In this document: positions 1 to 5,023 of the stretch, piece by piece | Layout of the letters: the number at the start of each line of letters is the position of its first letter | How positions within the stretch are numbered: the first letter of the stretch is position 1 | Source of the DNA: an uncultured Burkholderiales bacterium | Lineage (GTDB): Bacteria; Pseudomonadota; Gammaproteobacteria; Burkholderiales; Burkholderiaceae_C | Assembly (NCBI GenBank): GCA_937897495.1 | Contig: CALCBL010000218.1 | Coordinates: 1 to 5,023, forward strand | DNA length: 5,023 nt | Direction of reading: 5' to 3' | The notes under the pieces: generated by a model | Seen by the model: only the letters and a program-made list of their open reading frames with translations | Database searches by the model: none | What the model was told of the DNA's origin: nothing | Position numbers and translations under genes: made by a program

Positions 1-94
1 CTTGTTCACATTGGTGAACTTTGAGGGGCACTGAAACTGAAATTGAAGCCTAGAAGCAAACACACCCCCCGGGCTTGAAGACCCCAGCCGCTTA
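1..94. other. Intergenic end region downstream of the ABC exporter, no gene assigned
   Basis: These bases follow the exporter stop codon on the minus strand. I see no clear intrinsic terminator: a weak GGGT/GCCC pairing and a run of six C (65-70) lie close to the stop, but no good stem is followed by a T tract. Stop codons close most frames. A minus-strand frame opening at a GTG (29-31) runs off the edge as VPLKVHQCEQ, but it lacks a ribosome binding site. On the plus strand, two short frames reaching the edge end at TGA (22-24 and 32-34) and could be the tail of a convergent gene. None can be decided from so few bases. Confidence 0.5.
4..19. repeat. Short perfect inverted repeat
   Basis: GTTCAC (4-9) and GTGAAC (14-19) form a perfect 6-bp inverted repeat around the 4-base loop ATTG. 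It has no T tract worth the name on either strand, so a terminator is doubtful. It could be a protein-binding dyad for a gene beyond the edge, or chance. The symmetry is seen directly; any function is inference. Confidence 0.35.
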
Positions 95-1882
95 TCAAGC
101 GTTGAACTGAAGCGCAGCCAAGCCGGCATAAACACCGCCCATTTCAACCAGCGCCGCATGCTTACCTTGCTCTACCAAGCGGCCATGCTCCAAGACCAAA
201 ATGTTGTCAGCTTGTTGCACCGTGGCAAGTCGGTGCGCAATCACCAAGGTGGTTCGACCGCGCATGGCCGACTCCAAAGCGGCTTGAACCATGCGCTCAC
301 TGTGTGCATCCAAGGCACTGGTGGCCTCGTCCAACAGCAAGAGCGGTGGATTTTTGAGCATGGCACGCGCAATCGCAATGCGTTGACGCTGACCGCCTGA
401 TAAACGCACGCCGCGCTCACCCAGAAACGTGTTGTATCCCTCTGGCAGGTCGACGATGAATTCTTCAGCAAATGCAGCCACGGCCGCAGCCTTCACCTCC
501 TCGTCGCTTGCATCTGGTTTGCCGTAGCGGATGTTGTCCATGGCACTGCTTGAAAAAAGAACAGGCTCTTGCGGCACGATGCCAATGCGTTGTCGAAGAT
601 CGTGCAGGCTGAGGTTTTGAATGGGCACACCATCCAACACAATGCGTCCTTGTTGCGGATCGTAATAACGAAGCAGCAATCCAAACAAAGTGGTTTTGCC
701 CGCACCACTCGGGCCAACCAGTGCCACTGTTTGGCCCGCTTCAATGGCCACTGAAAAGTCTTGCAGTGCCAACTGAGAAGGACGAGAGGGGTAATGAAAT
801 TGGAGTGATTCAAATTTCAAAGTGCTGCCAGTCGATGGTGCGATAGAGGTAACGGGCTTTGCAGGTGATTGCACGGGCGATACGCTGCTGAGCAACTCCA
901 TGAGTCGCTCTGTGGCGCCTGCAGCACGCAGCAAATCGCCATAGGTTTCACCCAGCACAGCCACAGCACCAGCAAAAATAATCACATACAAAACGGCTTG
1001 GCCCAACTGACCTGCTGAAAGATTGCCTGCCAGAACTGCTTGTGTGCCCTGATACAAGCCCCACAGCAAGAAAGCAGCATTGGCAATGATGATGAAGGCG
1101 ACCAGCACCGAGCGTGCGCGCGTGCGCCGAATGGCTGTTTGAAAGCCTTGTTCTGTAGCGCTAGCAAAACGTGCTGCTTCACGGTTCTCGGCCGTGTAGC
1201 TTTGCACCACTGGCATGGCATTTAAGATTTCAGTGGCAATGCTGCTGGCATCGGCCACGCGGTCTTGGCTGGCGCGTGACAAACGGCGCACACGGCGACC
1301 ATAGAGGGTGGCTGGCCATACAACCAACACCACGGTCACAACCAATTGCAGCATGACAGTGGGGTGAGCCCATACCAACATGGCCAAAGCACCCACACCC
1401 ATGACCGCATTGCGCAATCCCATGGACAATGAACTGCCAACCACTGTTTGCACCAAGGTGGTGTCGGCCACCAGGCGGCTGATGACTTCGCCAGTGGGGG
1501 TGGTTTCAAAAAAAGCGGGGCTTTGCTGTAAGACATGGCTGTAAACAGCATTGCGCAGATCGGTGGTAACGCGCTCACCCAGCCAACTGACTGTGAAGAA
1601 GCGCGCAGCAGAAAACAAACCCAGTGCAACGGCAACGCCAAACAGCATCATGAAATTGCCTTGCAATGCCATGGCCTGTGCGCCAGGGTCGGGGTGCTGC
1701 AAACCGTTGTCTATCAATTGACGCAATGCAACTGGAAAAATCAAGGTAGAGGCTGCAGCCAAGACCAAGAAGACCATGGCCAAACCAATTTGCAACTTAT
1801 AAGGTTTTAAAAAAGGCAGCAAGCCACTCAATGACTTTGGATTTTGGGGTGCAGGTCGATCGATGATGGGCGTCTTGGCCAT
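95..1882 (-). CDS. ABC exporter half-transporter (MsbA-like, transmembrane domain fused to ATPase)
   Basis: A 595-residue inner-membrane ABC exporter of the ABCB/MsbA type, expected to work as a homodimer that uses ATP to move a hydrophobic or amphipathic substrate outward. The N-terminal half has about six membrane segments (roughly residues 34-56, 77-97, 152-172, 175-193, 257-277 and 293-312). The C-terminal half is a complete ATPase: A-loop Tyr364, Walker A GPSGAGKT (390-397), Q-loop Gln438, signature LSGGQ (494-498), Walker B LLLLDE (514-519), D-loop SALD (522-525) and switch His550. Length and layout are normal for the family. It resembles the MsbA-related exporters common in Proteobacteria, but that does not prove lipid A-core transport, so I give no symbol. 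Its ATG lies three bases after the mnmE stop codon, with no clear Shine-Dalgarno (only a weak GGTAA about ten bases upstream). Expression probably depends on mnmE translation. Family assignment is very secure; substrate is unknown. Confidence 0.95.
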   Translation of the reverse strand: MAKTPIIDRPAPQNPKSLSGLLPFLKPYKLQIGLAMVFLVLAAASTLIFPVALRQLIDNGLQHPDPGAQAMALQGNFMMLFGVAVALGLFSAARFFTVSWLGERVTTDLRNAVYSHVLQQSPAFFETTPTGEVISRLVADTTLVQTVVGSSLSMGLRNAVMGVGALAMLVWAHPTVMLQLVVTVVLVVWPATLYGRRVRRLSRASQDRVADASSIATEILNAMPVVQSYTAENREAARFASATEQGFQTAIRRTRARSVLVAFIIIANAAFLLWGLYQGTQAVLAGNLSAGQLGQAVLYVIIFAGAVAVLGETYGDLLRAAGATERLMELLSSVSPVQSPAKPVTSIAPSTGSTLKFESLQFHYPSRPSQLALQDFSVAIEAGQTVALVGPSGAGKTTLFGLLLRYYDPQQGRIVLDGVPIQNLSLHDLRQRIGIVPQEPVLFSSSAMDNIRYGKPDASDEEVKAAAVAAFAEEFIVDLPEGYNTFLGERGVRLSGGQRQRIAIARAMLKNPPLLLLDEATSALDAHSERMVQAALESAMRGRTTLVIAHRLATVQQADNILVLEHGRLVEQGKHAALVEMGGVYAGLAALQFNA

Positions 1883-1885
1883 GTG

Positions 1886-3328
1886 TTATTTACCAATGCA
1901 AAAGCTGGAGAAAATAACGCCCAGCAAATCGTCGGCGTTGAACTCGCCTGTAATTTCATTCAAAGCCGTTTGCGACAAGCGCAACTCTTCAGCCAACAAG
2001 TCCAGTGATTGGGCTTGCGCGCGCAAATGCGCATCGGCCATTTCAATGTGCGACTGAACACGTTTGAGTGCTTGAACGTGCCGCGCGCGCGCCAAGTACA
2101 AACCTTCACTGGCCGGTTGCCAGCCTGCTGTCTCAAGTAACTTGGCTCGAAGTCGATCAATGCCCAGCCCTGTTTTGGCAGACATATCAATGTCATGGGA
2201 GGTGTTGACACTGGCGCGAGATGTTGCAGCATCAGGCGCAAGGTCGAACTTGTTCCAGACGTTCAGCAAAGTCACGCCATTCGGAAGTTGCGCGGCAAGG
2301 CTTTCTTGTATTTTGAGATCGGCCTGCAAATACGCAGGCTCATGACTGCGCGTCAGGTCGTGCAAAAACAAGACAGCATCTGCCCCAGCAATTTGGGCCC
2401 AAGCGCGTTGAATGCCAATTTGCTCTACCTCATCAATGCCTTCGCCTTCGCGCAGGCCTGCGGTGTCAATGATGTGAATGGGCACGCCTTCAATTTGAAT
2501 GGTTTGTTGCACCACATCGCGCGTGGTGCCTGCGATGGGCGTGACGATGGCCAACTCGGCACCCGCCAAGGCATTGAGCAGTGAGCTTTTTCCGGCATTG
2601 GGTTGGCCTGCAATGACCACCTTAATGCCCTCACGCAACAATGCGCCTTGCTGAGTTCGCACCAATACTTTTTCAAGTTGCGATTGCAGTCGCTCAAGTT
2701 GCCCCTGCGCATCGGCTTTCTGCAAAAAATCAATTTCTTCTTCTGGGAAATCCAAAGTGGCTTCTACCAACATGCGCAGGTGAACCAAGCTGTCACGCAG
2801 CGTGTGAATTTCTTGAGAGAACACACCGGCCAAAGACCTGCTGGCACTGCGAGCAGCAGCACTGGTGGATGCATCAATCAAATCGGCAATGGCTTCGGCT
2901 TGTGCCAAATCAATTTTGTCATTCAGAAATGCGCGTTGTGTGAATTCGCCAGCTTGTGCCAAGCGAAGACCCTGCAGCAGCACCTTGCCAGTGTGCGGGT
3001 TAACAGACTCCGCCAACTCAATGCAGCGCGCTAAGAGCAACTGCAAGACCACTGGGCCCCCGTGTGCTTGCAACTCAAGAACATCCTCGCCCGTGTAGGA
3101 GTGTGGGCCAGGAAAGAAAATGGCCAGTCCCTGGTCGATGGGCTCGCCCGTGTCGTCGTTGAAGGGCAAGTAATGTGCTTGACGTGCTTGGAGTGGCTTG
3201 CCGCAAAAAGCGTCAGCCCACGTTTTCAAGTGCGGCCCTGAAACTCGCACGATGCCCACCGCACCTCTGCCAGGGGACGTGGCAATGGCAATGATGGGAT
3301 CTTGATGGCGAGACAACATGGCGGTCAT
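1886..3328 (-). CDS. mnmE: tRNA uridine-5-carboxymethylaminomethyl(34) synthesis GTPase MnmE
   Basis: MnmE (TrmE) is a potassium-dependent GTPase that dimerises and works with MnmG to put a (carboxymethyl)aminomethyl group on the wobble uridine U34 of certain tRNAs in the cytoplasm. The 480 residues show the family layout: an N-terminal folate-binding domain (about 1-130), a helical domain split around the G domain (about 131-230 and 395-480), and the G domain. Its motifs are all intact: G1 GQPNAGKS (241-248), with Asn244 at the potassium-binding position, G2 TTR (268-270), G3 DTAG (288-291), the catalytic Glu294, G4 NKFD (359-362) and G5 SAK (383-385). The protein ends in the diagnostic CIGK (477-480), including the conserved Cys. 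The start is uncertain: Met1 and Met4 are both possible and neither has a Shine-Dalgarno. Met4 gives an N-terminus (MLSRHQDPI) closer to relatives I recall. It lies downstream of yidC, as in many Proteobacteria, and the exporter follows after three bases. Confidence 0.98.
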   Translation of the reverse strand: MTAMLSRHQDPIIAIATSPGRGAVGIVRVSGPHLKTWADAFCGKPLQARQAHYLPFNDDTGEPIDQGLAIFFPGPHSYTGEDVLELQAHGGPVVLQLLLARCIELAESVNPHTGKVLLQGLRLAQAGEFTQRAFLNDKIDLAQAEAIADLIDASTSAAARSASRSLAGVFSQEIHTLRDSLVHLRMLVEATLDFPEEEIDFLQKADAQGQLERLQSQLEKVLVRTQQGALLREGIKVVIAGQPNAGKSSLLNALAGAELAIVTPIAGTTRDVVQQTIQIEGVPIHIIDTAGLREGEGIDEVEQIGIQRAWAQIAGADAVLFLHDLTRSHEPAYLQADLKIQESLAAQLPNGVTLLNVWNKFDLAPDAATSRASVNTSHDIDMSAKTGLGIDRLRAKLLETAGWQPASEGLYLARARHVQALKRVQSHIEMADAHLRAQAQSLDLLAEELRLSQTALNEITGEFNADDLLGVIFSSFCIGK

Positions 3329-3329
3329 A

Positions 3330-3357
3330 AATTTAAAACATCAATGAGACAAAGCAA
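3330..3357 (-). promoter_or_regulatory. Possible mnmE promoter
   Basis: Reading the minus strand, TTGCTT (3352-3357) and TAAATT (3330-3335) are separated by 16 bases and resemble sigma-70 -35 and -10 boxes. Transcription would start near 3323, inside or just past the first candidate ATG (3326-3328) and only a few bases before the second (3317-3319). That would give an almost leaderless mRNA starting at Met4 and would fit the absence of a ribosome binding site. The -35 box touches the base of the terminator stem. AT-rich boxes arise easily by chance, so this is a weak call from pattern alone. Confidence 0.22.
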
Positions 3358-3380
3358 CAGGGCCGCATGAGCGGCCCTGT
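3357..3380 (-). terminator. Probable intrinsic terminator after yidC
   Basis: ACAGGGCCGC (3357-3366) and GCGGCCCTGT (3371-3380) pair perfectly over 10 bp around a 4-base loop. The stem is GC-rich. On the minus strand it is followed by a moderately T-rich stretch (TTGCTTTGTCTC, reading leftward from 3357), while the plus-strand side is less T-rich. It starts about 50 bases past the yidC stop codon and ends before mnmE, so it most likely terminates or attenuates the yidC transcript. The T tract is interrupted, so read-through into mnmE is plausible. Confidence 0.7.
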
Positions 3381-3394
3381 GTTGGTCATTTCAA

Positions 3395-3415
3395 AGCAGG
3401 CCAATGGGCCCTGCT
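3395..3415 (-). repeat. Second, weaker hairpin just after yidC
   Basis: AGCAGG (3395-3400) pairs with CCTGCT (3410-3415). Two more C:G pairs follow beyond a single bulged base (3409), leaving a 4-base loop (3403-3406). It lies between the yidC stop codon and the stronger hairpin, on the transcribed side. Only a short TTTGAAAT follows on the minus strand, so alone it is a poor terminator. It may protect the yidC mRNA 3' end or help the downstream terminator; both are inference. Confidence 0.4.
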
Positions 3416-3431
3416 GTTGAATGAAGGGCGT

Positions 3432-5023
3432 TCAATTGAATTTTGGCAGATTGAACTGCGGCGGTACACCCATTCTGGTGTTGATCATCCATTGCTGTGC
3501 AATTGACAAAATGTTGTTGGTGATCCAGTAGAGCACCAAGCCCGCTGGGAAAAAGAAGAACATGACGCTGAACACCAAGGGCATGATCCACATCAGCTTG
3601 GCTTGCATAGGATCTGGGGGCGCAGGGTTGAGCGCGGTTTGCAGCATGGTGGACAGCGTCATCACCACGGGCAAAATGAAGTAGGGGTCGGGTGCTGACA
3701 AGTCTTGAATCCAGCCAATCCAGGGCGCATTGCGCATTTCAACGGAGGACAACAACACCCAATAAAGTGCGATGAACACAGGAATTTGAACCATGATGGG
3801 GAAGCAACCGCCCATGGGGTTGACTTTCTCTTCGCGGTAAATGCGCATCATCTCTTGCTGCATTTGCTGTGGGTTGTCTTTCAGACGTTCGCGCATTTCC
3901 ATGATTTTGGGATTGATGGCCTTCATCTTGGCCATGCTGGCATAGGCCTTGGCATTGAGCCAATAGAAAGCCAATTTGAGCAAGAACACCAAGGCCACAA
4001 TGGCCCAGCCCCAATTTTGCAAGAAGCCAAACAAGCGATCGAGCAACCAGTAAAGTGGTTTTGCCAAGACGGTTAACCAACCGTAGTCTTTGACCAACTC
4101 CAAGCCGGGTGCTAAAGCCTCGAGTATTTTTTCTTCTTGAGGGCCGACAAAGAGGGTGACGTCCATGGTTTTACTTTGACCAGGCGCAAGCTCATTGAAG
4201 GGCGTGATCATGCCAACTGCGTACAAATTGGTATCCACTTTTCGGGCAAAGTTTTCGCGCGAAGTGTTTTCAGGCAGCAACCAGGCCGATGCAAAGTAGT
4301 GCTGCACCATGGCCACATAGCCCTGTTGGGTTGTTTTCTCAAAATCGGCTTTGCCTTTTTCGATGTCAGAGAACTCAAGCTTTTGGAATTTTTTCGCATC
4401 GGTGTAAACAGCGGGCCCCGTGAAGGTCATGTAAAAAGAAGACTCACCTTCAGGCTTGTTGCCATCGCGCACGAGCTGGACATACAGTTGTGGGGCCGCA
4501 GGCGCCGCGCCTGTATTGACAACTTTGTGCGAAACTTTCAAAGCATAACTGCCGCGTGTCAAGGTGTATGTTTTGACCAACTTCAAGCCACCCGTCTCAG
4601 CAGACTCAAATGTCAAGGTCAGTTCATTTTGACCCGCTTTGAGCTCACGCTCGCCAGTGAATTTCATGGGTGTTTTGTGCGAAGCAAAGGGGCCGCCGAT
4701 CAAGCCCGTTTGCGCCAAATAGACGCGAGACTTGCTATCGTCTAAAAGCACAAAAGGTTTTTGATTGTCTGCAAGCTCCCCAAATTTCAAGAACTCGGAA
4801 CGCACCAAGGAGCCGCCTTCCGTGTCAAAGCTTAGTTTTAAAACATCGGTGCTGACATCAATGCGTTCGAGTGGGGTGGCAACAGGCGCATTGGCAGATA
4901 CTGGCACTTGTGAGGGCCCAGCTGCCATGTTGGGGGCTGCAAGGGTGGTGGATGCAACGGGCAAGTCTTTGGCTGCAGAAGGCGTAGCCGCTGCCTTTGC
5001 TTTGTCGGCGGGTGCCGCTGTGG
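3432..5023 (-). CDS. yidC: Membrane protein insertase YidC (5' end outside the window)
   Basis: YidC inserts and folds inner-membrane proteins, alone or with SecYEG. The frame is open to the right edge; the first complete codon occupies 5019-5021, giving 529 visible residues. The N-terminal signal-anchor membrane segment must lie beyond the edge. An apparent TTG start at 4962-4964 is not the real start, because an Ala/Pro-rich linker continues upstream in the same frame. Counting from the edge, the large periplasmic domain covers about 54-319. It is followed by a membrane segment (336-355), the cytoplasmic helical hairpin containing AKMKAINPKI and EEKVNPMGGC (about 364-406), and further membrane segments near 406-429, 444-464 and 477-513, including FFFFPAGLVLYW. 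The position matching the groove arginine of E. coli YidC (Arg366) is Lys349 here, still positive. The C-terminus is short (QFNLPKFN) and lacks the lysine-rich tail of E. coli YidC. The stop codon TGA sits in the 10-base palindrome TTCAATTGAA (3431-3440), probably by chance. Confidence 0.97.
   Translation of the reverse strand, partial: TAAPADKAKAAATPSAAKDLPVASTTLAAPNMAAGPSQVPVSANAPVATPLERIDVSTDVLKLSFDTEGGSLVRSEFLKFGELADNQKPFVLLDDSKSRVYLAQTGLIGGPFASHKTPMKFTGERELKAGQNELTLTFESAETGGLKLVKTYTLTRGSYALKVSHKVVNTGAAPAAPQLYVQLVRDGNKPEGESSFYMTFTGPAVYTDAKKFQKLEFSDIEKGKADFEKTTQQGYVAMVQHYFASAWLLPENTSRENFARKVDTNLYAVGMITPFNELAPGQSKTMDVTLFVGPQEEKILEALAPGLELVKDYGWLTVLAKPLYWLLDRLFGFLQNWGWAIVALVFLLKLAFYWLNAKAYASMAKMKAINPKIMEMRERLKDNPQQMQQEMMRIYREEKVNPMGGCFPIMVQIPVFIALYWVLLSSVEMRNAPWIGWIQDLSAPDPYFILPVVMTLSTMLQTALNPAPPDPMQAKLMWIMPLVFSVMFFFFPAGLVLYWITNNILSIAQQWMINTRMGVPPQFNLPKFN

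Noticed and set aside
61..94. Terminator for the exporter in the GC-rich stretch after its stop codon
   Set aside because: Only short or bulged pairings (GGGT/GCCC; CGGCT with AGCC-CG) can be drawn, and no proper T tract follows on the minus strand.
1111..1130. GC-alternating run (GCGTGCGCGCGTGCGCC) inside the exporter gene
   Set aside because: It encodes the Arg/Ala-rich segment before membrane segment 5 (RRTRARS) and reflects codon choice, not a separate repeat element.
2195..3034. Plus-strand open frames of 129 and 143 residues opposite mnmE
   Set aside because: They are antisense to the G domain and helical domain of MnmE, have no recognisable motif, and overlap each other in different frames, as expected for shadows.
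3431..3440. Palindrome TTCAATTGAA at the yidC stop codon
   Set aside because: It is made by the last codons (Phe-Asn-stop) plus one flanking base and needs no regulatory explanation.
4137..4745. Plus-strand open frame of 202 residues opposite yidC
   Set aside because: It lies wholly antisense to the conserved periplasmic domain of YidC, shows no recognisable domain, and is best explained as a shadow of the coding strand.
4962..4964. TTG codon as the start of yidC
   Set aside because: The frame stays open for another 19 codons to the edge with Ala/Pro-rich linker sequence, and a start here would remove the N-terminal membrane anchor that YidC of Gram-negative bacteria has.

Overview
The window reads as ordinary chromosomal DNA of a betaproteobacterium, most likely a member of the Comamonadaceae with moderate GC. 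The main reason is the YidC protein: its membrane core and its short C-terminus (ending QFNLPKFN) match what I recall of Comamonadaceae YidC. I could not run a search, so the family placement comes from recognition, not alignment.

All three genes lie on the minus strand, so transcription runs from the right edge to the left. The order is yidC (3432-5023, 5' end cut off by the window edge), an intergenic region of about 100 bases with two hairpins (3329-3431), mnmE (1886-3328), and a half-size ABC exporter (95-1882). The last 94 bases hold no gene I can name. The yidC-mnmE pair is the conserved tail of the rpmH-rnpA-yidD-yidC-mnmE cluster near the replication origin in many Proteobacteria. I therefore expect rnpA and rpmH beyond the right edge.

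YidC inserts proteins into the inner membrane. MnmE, with MnmG, modifies the wobble uridine of certain tRNAs. The ABC protein has a complete transmembrane domain fused to a complete ATPase domain, and its substrate cannot be read from the sequence. The three have no obvious shared pathway. The exporter starts only three bases after the mnmE stop codon, so the two are probably co-transcribed and translationally coupled. A strong hairpin with a modest T-rich tail probably ends, or weakens, the yidC transcript before mnmE.

All catalytic motifs I checked are intact. I see no frameshift, mobile element, CRISPR array or RNA gene. I found no evidence of an undescribed system. The points worth a second look are modest: the hairpin pair and possible promoter between yidC and mnmE, the mnmE start site without a ribosome binding site, the mnmE-exporter coupling, and a small dyad at the left edge.
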